Of a stretch of DNA of 64,000 nucleotides, positions 28,714 to 37,047 are shown piece after piece. The notes under the pieces are model-generated. The model had not been told where the DNA came from, ran no database searches, and worked only from the letters and a program-made list of their open reading frames with translations. The DNA comes from Gordonia westfalica. GTDB taxonomy: Bacteria > Actinomycetota > Actinomycetes > Mycobacteriales > Mycobacteriaceae. The position numbers were made by a program, and so were the translations under genes. The stretch is taken from contig NZ_FNLM01000034.1 in the NCBI RefSeq assembly GCF_900105725.1, positions 124,001 to 188,000 of the forward strand, given 5' to 3'. Position 1 is the stretch's first letter. Every line of letters starts with the position of its first letter.

Positions 28714-29800
28714 GGGTCGATTGCCTGTTCGGGTTGGAGGTCACGCCCTGCGGGCCGGCAGGGCGCGATGACGTGCGGCGCCGAACGCATCGGGGGAGCG
28801 TCGGGTGGCCGGCAAACAGCGGAGGCCAAGCATAAGTCGCACTGTGGCTCGGTCTGTGGACCGGGAGGACGTTGCGCGACAGAATGTCCCACTTTTGTCT
28901 GGTCGGCTCGACAGCCACTCCACGGGATGGATCGGTCTCGTCGGGAGTGGACGTCAACCACGCGACCGCGAATGCTCCGGCGATCGCTCCGGCGAATCCG
29001 ACATAGGCGAGCCAGCCGAGCCCGTCGACGGCGCGGTCGCCGAGGAACAGGACGCCGATCACCGAAGGGATGCCGACCTCTCCGACGACGAGCACGGCGG
29101 TGACGGCGTTGACCGGCCCGAGCTGCAGTGCGACGGTCTGGACGTAGAACGCGACCGCACCGGCGATCGCGATCGTCCAGGCAGCCGGGTCGGTGAGCAG
29201 GGACGCGACATCGAACGGGTGAACGCCGTCGAGGACACGCACCGCCACCGCCAGTGCGCCGTACATCGCGCCGGCGAGCGCCCCCGCCAGGATGGCGCCG
29301 GCTCGTCCGAGGAGATGCACGACGACGAGCCCCACCAGGGCGACGGTCGTCGACACGATGAACAGCGCCCAGTGAAACGCCATGTCGTGCGCGGTCGCGG
29401 CTTCGTGAGATGCCGACGCGCCGAGCATGCAGAGCGACGCGACCACCACGCCCATCGCGAGAAGGTCCCGACCCCGCAGTTTTGTGCCGAGCAGGACGCT
29501 GCCGAGCAGCGCGGTGATGATCAGGTTCCCGGCGACGATGGTCTGGGCGAGGAACAGCGGTAGCAGCCGTGCGGCGACAGCACCACCGGCGAAGCCGAGG
29601 ATCACCATGAGGGTGCCGACGAGGAAGGCGGGGTCGCGGAAGGTGTCTAGCGTCGAGCGCAGCGACGGCCCGCCCTCGGACGTGATCGACGCGGCGTCGG
29701 CGGAACGGGCCGCATTCCGGGCGCCGAGCGCGCGCAGGACCGTCGACAATCCGTAGGCGACCGCGGCGAGCGACGCCGCCACTATTCCGATCGTGAACAC
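28403..29800 (-). CDS. DMT-superfamily transporter, abnormal long C-terminal overlap
   Basis: A ten-helix drug/metabolite transporter-like protein over the first ~295 residues (MFTIGIVAASLAAVAYGLSTV ... GPVNAVTAVLVVGEVGIPSVIGVLFLGD ... GAFAVAWLTS). The membrane domain ends near 28910, yet the frame stays open to 28403, running 311 bases into the next gene; the tail (basic, Pro/Arg-rich) is plainly the wrong frame of that gene. Another frame stops at 28710 with a GTGA overlap of the next start, which would be the normal coupling. A base change or indel near 28900-28720 is suspected, but a simple lack of stops is possible. GTG 29800 is the start. Confidence 0.7.
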   Translation of the reverse strand: MFTIGIVAASLAAVAYGLSTVLRALGARNAARSADAASITSEGGPSLRSTLDTFRDPAFLVGTLMVILGFAGGAVAARLLPLFLAQTIVAGNLIITALLGSVLLGTKLRGRDLLAMGVVVASLCMLGASASHEAATAHDMAFHWALFIVSTTVALVGLVVVHLLGRAGAILAGALAGAMYGALAVAVRVLDGVHPFDVASLLTDPAAWTIAIAGAVAFYVQTVALQLGPVNAVTAVLVVGEVGIPSVIGVLFLGDRAVDGLGWLAYVGFAGAIAGAFAVAWLTSTPDETDPSRGVAVEPTRQKWDILSRNVLPVHRPSHSATYAWPPLFAGHPTLPRCVRRRTSSRPAGPQGVTSNPNRQSTREEDRHPRPGPRRPDHLRPAAETPQHPADLPRRRTSAVRGGGGRTRTAAVHRHRQQHRAPVQPRPAPLDLCLGETREQLFRVRQRQQHRRRRRLSDLQGPHLQ

Positions 29801-29905
29801 CGTACGACGGTATAGGTCCGAGATGTCCGCCGGCCGGGATTCCGCACCAGATCTGCGGGGGCGTCGCGCCGGAATAGTCGCCGACCACGAGCAGTTGCCC
29901 AGACC

Positions 29906-30337
29906 ATGACCACCTCGAAGTACGACCCGCGCGACCTGCTCGCCGAATCAAGCCTCGGTGTCCTCGCCACGATCAAGTCCTCCGGCCTTCCACAGCTGTC
30001 GCCGGTGACCGCCTTCTACGATCGCGACGCCGACACGATCTATGTCTCGATGACCGAGGGCCGCGCCAAGACGGCGAACCTGCGGCGCGACCCGCGGGCG
30101 GCACTCGAGGTCACCGGACCCGACCACTACACGTGGGCGACCGCGGAAGGCGACGTCACGCTGATCGGACCGGGAACCGATCCCCACGGGCCCGAGGTGG
30201 AGGCGCTCGTCGACTACTACCGCAAGGCCGCGGGCGAACACCCGGACTGGGACGAGTACCGGAGCGTGATGGTGTCCGATCGCCGCGTGCTGATGGTGCT
30301 GTCGGTGACGCGGGTGTACGGCGAGCGGCTGCGCTGA
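29906..30337 (+). CDS. PPOX-class F420-dependent oxidoreductase
   Basis: A 143-residue split-barrel protein of the pyridoxamine-phosphate-oxidase-like family. Seen: SSLGVLATIKSSGLPQLSPVTAFYD (residues about 14-38), TIYVSMTEGRAKTANLRRDPRAALEVTGPD, and a final RVLMVLSVTRVYG. In Mycobacteriales this size class uses F420 rather than FMN and reduces small organic compounds. It is divergent from the DMT transporter; the 105-base gap would carry both promoters. Confidence 0.87.
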   Translation: MTTSKYDPRDLLAESSLGVLATIKSSGLPQLSPVTAFYDRDADTIYVSMTEGRAKTANLRRDPRAALEVTGPDHYTWATAEGDVTLIGPGTDPHGPEVEALVDYYRKAAGEHPDWDEYRSVMVSDRRVLMVLSVTRVYGERLR

Positions 30338-30401
30338 CTCACCGGAGAAGTTCTTCGCGATGAGGACGTCAGTTGTCCTCGTTGTGCGACACAGTGGAGG
30401 A

Positions 30402-30839
30402 ATGTCCACAGAAATCCAGGTCACGTTCGATTGCGCTGATCCCGCGGCTCTCGCCGCGTTCTGGGCCGAGGTACTCGGTTACCGGGTTCAGGCCCCGCCC
30501 GCGGGATTCGACAGCTGGGACGCCGCGCTCGACGCGATGGGTGTCCCCGAGGAACGCAGGAACGACGCGTCGGCGGTGCTCGACCCCGACGGTCGTGGTC
30601 CACGGGTCTTCTTCCAGCGGGTGCCGGAAGGGAAGTCCGCCAAGAACCGGGTGCACCTCGACGTCCGTGCCGCCCCGGGCCTGACCGGTGACGATCGTCT
30701 CGCCGCACTCGAGGAGGAGGCGACCAGGCTCGTCGCATTGGGCGCGACCCGCGTCGAGCGACATGAGCCGGAACCGCCACTCGGTGCCGGGCACATTGTG
30801 ATGCGTGACCCCGAGGGCAACGAATTCTGCTTGGACTGA
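30402..30839 (+). CDS. VOC family (glyoxalase-like) protein
   Basis: A 145-residue single vicinal-oxygen-chelate module pair: VTFDCADPAALAAFWAEVLGYRVQ opens the first beta-alpha-beta repeat, and HIVMRDPEGNEFCLD closes the second, with KNRVHLDV in the middle. Such Glyoxalase_6-type proteins bind a metal or a small ligand; the substrate is unknown. ATG 30402 is preferred to 30360 because the fold starts here and GGAGG is just upstream. A bidirectional hairpin follows the stop. Confidence 0.83.
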   Translation: MSTEIQVTFDCADPAALAAFWAEVLGYRVQAPPAGFDSWDAALDAMGVPEERRNDASAVLDPDGRGPRVFFQRVPEGKSAKNRVHLDVRAAPGLTGDDRLAALEEEATRLVALGATRVERHEPEPPLGAGHIVMRDPEGNEFCLD

Positions 30840-30847
30840 CCGCATTT

Positions 30848-30886
30848 CGTAGAAGATAGCGGCGCTATGGCCGCACGCTTTCTACG
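30848..30886. terminator. Hairpin between convergent VOC and phoD genes
   Basis: CGTAGAA (30848-30854) pairs with TTCTACG (30880-30886) and an inner GCGGC (30859-30863) with GCCGC (30870-30874). It starts 8 bases after the VOC stop and includes the last codons and stop of the convergent phoD-like gene, so it could terminate both. Confidence 0.5.
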
Positions 30887-32523
30887 GATTCGCCCGTCAA
30901 CGACATATCGCCGGCAGCGTGCAGGGTTCCGTCCAGGTCGGGCTGTTCGAACGTGACCCGCGCGGAGCGTCCGTCGAGGATCAGCGAGGCGATGGTGTTG
31001 CCGAACAGCGGGCCGAGAGCGTTGTGCCACGCGACGGGGAGCTGCGGTGATCCGCGGAAGCGCGCCCAGCGTCGGACGACCCGGGCGAGGCGTGGCGACC
31101 AGCCGAGCCGGAACACCCCCTTCATGTACGGCGGGATGGCGTTGTGCACCGGTGAACAGACCAACTGATAGATCGCGGCATCGGTGGGTTCGGCGAACTC
31201 GGCGCGCGCGGCGTAACTGTGGTGGACGTCGCCCGACAGGACGCTGACGGTCGCCGGGCCGGCGGTCTCATCACCATGCCCGGGACCCGCGATTCCGCTG
31301 ATCAGCCGGCTCAGCCGGGTGAAGGAATCGAAGAATGCGGGCCAGTGCTCCAGATCGGCTCCTTGCCGTATCTTCTCGGCCAGCCGCCCGACCCATCCGT
31401 CGTGGCGGGCCCCGATCTCGTCGAGGGTCTCGGCGTCACTGAGGAGCGGCGGGAGCAACCACGGCAACGACGACCCGAGCACCACGTGGTCGAGCGACTC
31501 GACGCCGTCGGTCACCTGTTGTTCGATCCAATCGAACTCGTTGTCACTCAGCATCTTTCGGGCACCGCCGGCGAGAATGCGGCCGTTGCGTGAGTCGATC
31601 ATGGTGAGTCGGGTCGCACCGAGGTCCCAGCGGAAGCTGAACCGGATTCCCTTGACGCCGTCGGTTTCGGCGTCGGCGCGGTCGGCGAGGTCGACCAGAT
31701 GCGGCCAGCAGTCCCCGTCGATCTCGGTCACCCTGCGGTAGTCGTCGGAGGCGTCGAGTTCGGCGGGTGAGAGGTTGCCCAGGTGCTGGTACACCCAGTA
31801 CGACGCGAGTCCGGCCCTTATCCGGTCGCGCCACCATGGTTGCTCGTCCATCTGCCGGCGCCACGTGTCGGAGGTGTTCCAGTCGTCGCGGATGTCGTGG
31901 TCGTCGAAGATCATCGCGGTCGGAACGGTCGACAGGATCCAGCGGATCTCCGGATCGCCCCAGGTGTGCCGGTAGAGACCCTCGTACTCCTGGAAACTCA
32001 CCACTTCGTCGGACGGACCGACCGTCGAGGTCCTGGTCGTCTCGAGTTTCTCTTTGACCTGCGGGGTCAGTTCGTCGGCGTAGACCTGGTCGCCGAGGAG
32101 GATCAGGGTGTCGGGCCAGTCGTCGACGGGGAGCCGACGCATGCGCACCGCGTAGCAGTCCAACGCGTCGAGTCCGAGTTTCTCGTCGATCTTCGGGTCC
32201 TCCGCCTTGGGATACCGGCACGACCCGAAGACGAACCGGTGACGGTGGGCCGTCGCGGGTCCGCGGGTCCGGATGACGCTGGCCGGGAAATCCGAGTCCG
32301 CCAGGGGCCATTCACGGGAACCGTTGACGACCACCTCGTACTCGGTCGTGGTGTCCGGTGCCAGCCCGGTGACCTCGACCAGTGCGTAGTGATGGCCGAG
32401 AACCTCGAAGGTGCGCGCGCGGCCAGCGAGGACCTCGACCTCCGCCGGGCCGTCGGTTTGTACCCAGACCAGCGCTGATGTCTCGTCGACGTGCCGCAGG
32501 ATCGGTCCGAGTACCAAGGCCAT
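30865..32523 (-). CDS. PhoD-like alkaline phosphatase/metallophosphatase
   Basis: A 552-residue protein. An N-terminal Fn3/beta-sandwich part (residues 1-90) leads to a metallophosphatase core: FVFGSCRYPK, LILLGDQVYADEL, TAMIFDDHDIRDDWNTS, and VSVLSGDVHHSYAARAEF. The GDQVYAD and DDHDIRDD ligands are those of PhoD-family phosphodi/monoesterases. Unlike secreted PhoD there is no Tat signal (it starts MALVLGPILRHV), so it may be cytosolic. It would release phosphate from esters or lipids. The gene stands alone. Confidence 0.88.
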   Translation of the reverse strand: MALVLGPILRHVDETSALVWVQTDGPAEVEVLAGRARTFEVLGHHYALVEVTGLAPDTTTEYEVVVNGSREWPLADSDFPASVIRTRGPATAHRHRFVFGSCRYPKAEDPKIDEKLGLDALDCYAVRMRRLPVDDWPDTLILLGDQVYADELTPQVKEKLETTRTSTVGPSDEVVSFQEYEGLYRHTWGDPEIRWILSTVPTAMIFDDHDIRDDWNTSDTWRRQMDEQPWWRDRIRAGLASYWVYQHLGNLSPAELDASDDYRRVTEIDGDCWPHLVDLADRADAETDGVKGIRFSFRWDLGATRLTMIDSRNGRILAGGARKMLSDNEFDWIEQQVTDGVESLDHVVLGSSLPWLLPPLLSDAETLDEIGARHDGWVGRLAEKIRQGADLEHWPAFFDSFTRLSRLISGIAGPGHGDETAGPATVSVLSGDVHHSYAARAEFAEPTDAAIYQLVCSPVHNAIPPYMKGVFRLGWSPRLARVVRRWARFRGSPQLPVAWHNALGPLFGNTIASLILDGRSARVTFEQPDLDGTLHAAGDMSLTGESVESVRP

Positions 32524-32775
32524 GAGACTCAGCGTAGGCCTCGAGGTGCCCGGCGGGCCCGATGTCGGAGGGCGGGTGGTGTGTTCGTCTCACCTACCGC
32601 GGCCGATCTCGTTGCCGGACCTCGGATTCCAACCGGACGAACCGGACGGGTCGTGTTCGCCGTGGCCGAGGTACCCCGGGCGGAGGTACCGAGCCGAGTG
32701 ACCGACGGGCAGGGCGTCGTAGGCTGACGAACGGATGCGGGCGACGACGAGTTGTTGAGCCGAGGTGGAGCGAAG

Positions 32776-33459
32776 ATGGCGGGCAGCGCCGATGTGGACG
32801 CGACGGTTGTCGCTGTGCTGGCAGAACTGGCCGAGCTCGAGGACCCGAGGGTCCGCGCGGTGAACGAGAAGCACGGCGACGACCACGGCGTGAACCTGAC
32901 CAAGCTCCGGGCCGTCGCCAAACGACTCAAGACCCAGCACGATCTCGCGTCGGCGTTGTGGGCGACCGGCGACACCGCAGCTCGGCTCGTCGCACTTCTC
33001 ATCTGCCGGCCGAAAGCCTTCGACGCCGCGCAGCTCGACACGATGGTGCGCGAAGCCGGCCGGCCGAAGGTGCACGACTGGCTCGTCAACTACGTCGTGA
33101 AGAAGAACCCGCACAAGGAAGAACTCCGCGTCGCCTGGATGGACGACGCCGACGAAGCCGCCACCAGCGCCGGCTGGGCCCTCACCACGGAGCGGGTGGC
33201 CAAGCAGCCCGACGGTCTCGACCTCGCCGGGCTGCTCGACACCATCGAGGCCGAGATGGCGGACGCCCCGGAACGCCTGCAGTGGGCGATGAACACCTGT
33301 CTGGCGACGATCGGCATCGAGCATCCCGATCACCGCTCGCGGGCGATGGCCATCGGCGAACGGTTACAGGTGCTCGAGGACTATCCGACCTCGCCCGGAT
33401 GCATCTCGCCGTTCGCGCCGATCTGGATCACGGAGATGGTCGCCCGGAAGGACGCGTGA
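32776..33459 (+). CDS. DNA alkylation repair protein (AlkD-like)
   Basis: A 227-residue all-helical protein with the HEAT-like pattern of the AlkC/AlkD family: VNLTKLRAVAKRLKTQHDLASALWATGDTAARLVALLICRPKAF, VHDWLVNYVVKK, SAGWALTTER and WAMNTCLATIGI. AlkD removes N3- and N7-alkylated purines; this protein is close in size and helix pattern but the catalytic set was not verified. ATG 32776 follows GGTGGAGCGAAG. The 252-base stretch before it (32524-32775) shows no gene. It ends 4 bases before the convergent PhnB-like gene. Confidence 0.78.
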   Translation: MAGSADVDATVVAVLAELAELEDPRVRAVNEKHGDDHGVNLTKLRAVAKRLKTQHDLASALWATGDTAARLVALLICRPKAFDAAQLDTMVREAGRPKVHDWLVNYVVKKNPHKEELRVAWMDDADEAATSAGWALTTERVAKQPDGLDLAGLLDTIEAEMADAPERLQWAMNTCLATIGIEHPDHRSRAMAIGERLQVLEDYPTSPGCISPFAPIWITEMVARKDA

Positions 33460-33462
33460 CGA

Positions 33463-33930
33463 TCACGCGCCGGCGAACTGCATCGCGACATCGAGAATCC
33501 AGGTCACGCCGAACCTGTCGGTGAGCATGCCGAACGCGGGCGCCCACGGCACCGGTCCGAACGGCTCGACGATCCGCCCGCCGTCGGACAGCTTGTCCCA
33601 CAGCGCGCCGACCTCGACGACATCCTCGCCGCGGACCGACACGAAGAACGGTGCGTCCGTCGCGGTGGTGTTGTCCACGCGGAGTGTCCTCGAGTTCAGG
33701 TCGGGTGTCAGGTCGGCGTGCGACGGCGCGTCGAAGGCCATGATCTGGAATCCGGAGTCGGCGATCACCTGACCGAAGACAACGCGTCCGGCATCCGGGA
33801 GTTCACCGGGCATACCGAAGTCGCCGTACGTCGCGATGGTGAGTCGACCGTCGAACACCGAGGCGTAGAACTCCAGGGCCTCACGGGCGTTTCCGGTGAA
33901 GTTGAGATGGGTGACAGCGGTGATGGTCAT
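33463..33930 (-). CDS. VOC family protein, PhnB type
   Basis: A 155-residue protein of the PhnB/3-demethylubiquinone methyltransferase-like VOC group. It starts MTITAVTHLNFTGNAREALEFY, continues with FGQVIADSGFQIMAFDAPSH, and closes FGMLTDRFGVTWILDV, the usual tail W-x-x-D or W-x-L-D. AGGAG stands 7 bases upstream of ATG 33930. Function within the group is unknown. It diverges from the WYL regulator, which may control it. Confidence 0.86.
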   Translation of the reverse strand: MTITAVTHLNFTGNAREALEFYASVFDGRLTIATYGDFGMPGELPDAGRVVFGQVIADSGFQIMAFDAPSHADLTPDLNSRTLRVDNTTATDAPFFVSVRGEDVVEVGALWDKLSDGGRIVEPFGPVPWAPAFGMLTDRFGVTWILDVAMQFAGA

Positions 33931-34032
33931 GTCGGGTCTCCTGATGAAAAGAACCCCAGTTCTTCTGGGCTGAGACGACTGTCGCAGCAAAATAGGACAG
34001 AGTTCGTCCGCTGTGTGCGGCATGATCATCAC

Positions 34033-35025
34033 ATGCCGGCCACCTCGTCCGCGGAGACGTCCCAACGCCTGCTCGCGCTGCTGTCGTTGTTGCAGCAGAC
34101 GCGCGAGTGGCCGGGGTCGCGCTTGGCCGAGCGGTTGCAGGTCAGCGAGCGGACCGTCCGTCGTGACGTGGAACGTCTCCGCGAGCTCGGATATCGGATC
34201 GACGGCACCAAGGGCAGGGACGGCGGCTATCGGCTCGACGCGGGAACGGCTCTGCCGCCCATGCTGTTCGACGACGAGCAGGCGGTCGCCATCGCGATCG
34301 CGCTCAAGACCGCCACCGGGACGGGTGCAGGGATCGCCGAGTCCGCAGGTCGGGCGTTGTCGACGATGCGCCAGGTGCTGCCGAGGAGACTGAGCACCCG
34401 CATCGACTCGCTCGAGGTGTCGGCTGCGGGCAACGGACACGGCGAGGTCGGCACCGACGTCATCCTCGCCGTCGACGCCGCGATACGGGCGAGCGAGGAG
34501 CTGCGCTTCGACTACCGGCGTGCCGGAGAGGATTTCGACGACGACGCGGCTCCCCGGCGCACGCAGCCCCATCATCTCGTCGCCTGGTCGGGTCGGTGGT
34601 ATGTGGTGGGTTGGAGTCCGCAATCCCAGGACTGGCGAACGTATCGTGCCGATCGCGTCCGCCCGCGGGTGCCGAACGGTCCACGGTTCGTCCCGCGCGA
34701 GATCCCCGGCGGCGACGTCGGAAAGTTCCTCGCGGGGCGGTTCAAGGGGTCGACCGAGGCAGACGAGTGGCCCTGTCGTGGCGAAGTGATCCTTCACCTC
34801 GACGCCCGGGACGTGGCGTCCTATCTCACCGATGCAGAGGTCGAGCCCCGCGGCCCCGGGAGGTGCCGCGTTCGACTGGGATCTTTCTCCTGGGCCGGGC
34901 TCTGCGCTTCACTGGCGCGTTTCGATGCCGATGTGGACGTCGTGGGCCCGGTCGAGCTGCAGAACGCATTCGCGACGCTGGCCGAGCGGTCATCGAGAGC
35001 CGCCGGAACGGCTCTGGGACGGTGA
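34033..35025 (+). CDS. HTH/WYL-domain transcriptional regulator
   Basis: A 330-residue regulator. An N-terminal HTH_11 (SQRLLALLSLLQQTREWPGSRLAERLQVSERTVRRDVERLRELGYRI) is followed by a WYL domain (LRFDYRRA, PHHLVAWSGRWYVVGWSPQSQDWRTYRADRV, about residues 155-215) and a WCX tail. WYL domains bind nucleic acids or small ligands and regulate stress and defence genes. It is leaderless or weakly led. The divergent PhnB-like gene, 102 bases away, is the likely target; GGAC-6-GTCC at about 33998-34012 could be the operator. Confidence 0.88.
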   Translation: MPATSSAETSQRLLALLSLLQQTREWPGSRLAERLQVSERTVRRDVERLRELGYRIDGTKGRDGGYRLDAGTALPPMLFDDEQAVAIAIALKTATGTGAGIAESAGRALSTMRQVLPRRLSTRIDSLEVSAAGNGHGEVGTDVILAVDAAIRASEELRFDYRRAGEDFDDDAAPRRTQPHHLVAWSGRWYVVGWSPQSQDWRTYRADRVRPRVPNGPRFVPREIPGGDVGKFLAGRFKGSTEADEWPCRGEVILHLDARDVASYLTDAEVEPRGPGRCRVRLGSFSWAGLCASLARFDADVDVVGPVELQNAFATLAERSSRAAGTALGR

Positions 35026-35132
35026 GCGTGTCTTCGAAGCGCTCGGACCGCACCGGGCGCTACGCCGTGCTCTGTCCCGGGGACCGTCCGGCGTCGGGTC
35101 ACAGCATCATCGGGCTCACCGTGTTCGGACCC

Positions 35133-36401
35133 TCAACGGCGTTGCCGCCCCTCGAGTTCACCGGTGATGCGCTCGATCGGTGCTGGTCCCGCGGACGGCT
35201 CATGTCCTGGTTCACCTGAGCCGGGCCGCTCGTCGGCGTCCGCTCGTCGACCGGTCCGATCGAGCAGGGCGACGGCGATCGACACGGCCGACGCCACCGC
35301 GGCCACGATGAACGCGAACCCGTAACCCACAGCGGTGATGACGGCGCCGAGGGCGGTGGCACCGACGGCCTGCCCGAACATCAACGCGATGAACAGGAGT
35401 GCGGTGCCCGCGGCGGAGCGTGCCGCGTCGATGGTCGAGGTCCAGGCGATGAGCGCCGACGTCGCGGACGTGAATCCCCACCCGAACAACAGGCAGCCGA
35501 TGAGCGCGACCGTCATTCGGCCCGGAGCCGCCGCGACCAGGACGATGCCGGCGGTCATCGTCGAGCAGCTGAGGGTCCACGCCGACGTCGCGGACCACCT
35601 CGCCAGCGGTGCGGCGGTGAGAGCCACTGCGGCACCGCCGATCCCGATCATGATCCAGGCGATGGTCGTGCCGCGCTGTGACGATCCGCCGTTGTCGACG
35701 AGGATTGCGCGTCCGTAGGTCCACATGGCGCTCGACGCCGCGCCCATCAGGACGGCGACGGTCAGTGCGGTCGCGTGGCGGCGGACCCAGGCGACGGAGA
35801 ACGTCGGTGCCTGCTCGTCCCGGCCGGCCGATCCCGGTCGGTCGGCTGCGAGGAGGCCGACCGCGATGATCACCGTCACCACACCGATGACCGCCCAGGT
35901 CACGCGCCATTCGGGCAGGAAGACGAGCGCGAGTGCCCCGGCGCCGACGAGCCCGGGGCCGGTACCGGAATTGACCATGGACTGGGCGCGATCGACACGG
36001 TCTGCGGCGATGTTGCGCCGTACGACGCTCACCAGTGCGGGCGATGCCAGACCTGCGCCCGCCGAGCTGATCACCGCGAACAAGCCGAAGACGATCAGAT
36101 TGCCGGCGGCGGCCATGCCCCAGACACCACCGGCCGCGGTGACGGTTGCGACCACGATGAGCGCCCGCGGGTAGCGGCGCCCGTAGAGGAAGCCGCACAC
36201 CGCCGCCAGGCAGTAGACCAGCGACGATCCCGACGAGATGTACCCCGCCCGTGCCGAGTCGAGGGCCAGATCGGTCTGTACGTCGGGCAGGAAAAGCCCG
36301 TAGGCGAGGCGCACCAGCCCGTAGGTCGCCGCGATGAAAGCAGTGCCGGCCACGATGACCAGTGGCTCCCGATCGAGACCAAACGAAAACGTGCGTTTCA
36401 T
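35133..36401 (-). CDS. MFS transporter
   Basis: A 422-residue transporter with 12 predicted helices. The cytosolic loop after helix 2 is CGFLYGRRYPRALIV, the YbfB/MFS-type G-x-L-x-x-R-x-x-x pattern, and a polar central loop (about 200-215) joins the halves. The tail after about 385 is charged. Substrate is unknown. It diverges from a TetR regulator only 24 bases away, with an inverted repeat across its start codon, so it is very likely repressed by that regulator and used for efflux. Confidence 0.87.
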   Translation of the reverse strand: MKRTFSFGLDREPLVIVAGTAFIAATYGLVRLAYGLFLPDVQTDLALDSARAGYISSGSSLVYCLAAVCGFLYGRRYPRALIVVATVTAAGGVWGMAAAGNLIVFGLFAVISSAGAGLASPALVSVVRRNIAADRVDRAQSMVNSGTGPGLVGAGALALVFLPEWRVTWAVIGVVTVIIAVGLLAADRPGSAGRDEQAPTFSVAWVRRHATALTVAVLMGAASSAMWTYGRAILVDNGGSSQRGTTIAWIMIGIGGAAVALTAAPLARWSATSAWTLSCSTMTAGIVLVAAAPGRMTVALIGCLLFGWGFTSATSALIAWTSTIDAARSAAGTALLFIALMFGQAVGATALGAVITAVGYGFAFIVAAVASAVSIAVALLDRTGRRADADERPGSGEPGHEPSAGPAPIERITGELEGRQRR

Positions 36402-36408
36402 ATTTTCG
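36381..36408. promoter_or_regulatory. Probable TetR operator over the MFS start codon
   Basis: Two nested inverted repeats: AAACG (36381) with CGTTT (36394), and CGAAAA (36384-36389) with TTTTCG (36403-36408). They cover the first codons of the MFS gene (ATG at 36401-36399) and lie 18 bases before the TetR start. The position is typical of a site that represses both divergent genes. Confidence 0.5.
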
Positions 36409-36425
36409 AGTCTAGGCTGATTGCC

Positions 36426-37007
36426 ATGCCGATGCGCAAGGCCTCCGCGGAGAAACTGCTCGACGCAGTTGATGACCTCGTGTTCTCGCGCGGAATCGAG
36501 TCGACACCCGTCGACGCCATCCTCGCGCGGGCGGGCGTGTCGGCGGCGACGCTCTACCGCGGCTACCGCAGCAAGGAGGCATTGGTCGCCGCATCACTCG
36601 AACGACGACACGAGCGGTGGCGCGAGACGTGGGGGAGTCTCATCGCGGCTGCCCCCGACGCCGAGGGCCGTCTGCTCGCCATCTTCGACGCCATCGACGA
36701 CTTCGCGGCCCGACCCGACGGCGCGCGGTGGTGTGCGTTCCTCGGCACCGCCGCCGAGATGTCCGACCCGCCGGCCGAGATCGCCGACGCCGTCACCCGC
36801 GACACCGACCACATGCGCCGAACCCTGCGCGATCTCGCCGCGCAACTGCCGTGCGCGAATCCCGATCACCTGGCCGAGCAAGTCCTCGTCGTGGTCACCG
36901 GCGAACTCGCGATGAGACTGCGTGACAAGCCGTTACGGAAGTCGACGCTCGGCCGGGAGATCGCGGTGACGCTCATCGCGATCGCGTGCACACCTACTAC
37001 GAATTGA
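36426..37007 (+). CDS. TetR family transcriptional regulator
   Basis: A 193-residue regulator with a standard TetR HTH (VDDLVFSRGIESTPVDAILARAGVSAATLYRGYRSKEALVAASLERR) and a C-terminal helical domain with the sequence GARWCAFLGTAAEMSDP, close to the C-terminal type 29/33-like group of YcdC-related repressors. ATG 36426 begins MPMRKASAEKLLDA. It is divergent from the MFS transporter and most likely controls it through the palindrome at 36381-36408. The C-terminal end LIAIACTPTTN is 40 bases from the convergent secreted-protein gene. Confidence 0.9.
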   Translation: MPMRKASAEKLLDAVDDLVFSRGIESTPVDAILARAGVSAATLYRGYRSKEALVAASLERRHERWRETWGSLIAAAPDAEGRLLAIFDAIDDFAARPDGARWCAFLGTAAEMSDPPAEIADAVTRDTDHMRRTLRDLAAQLPCANPDHLAEQVLVVVTGELAMRLRDKPLRKSTLGREIAVTLIAIACTPTTN

Positions 37008-37047
37008 GGACAGGGCGGTATACCGCAGTCCGAGTACACCCGCCCGC

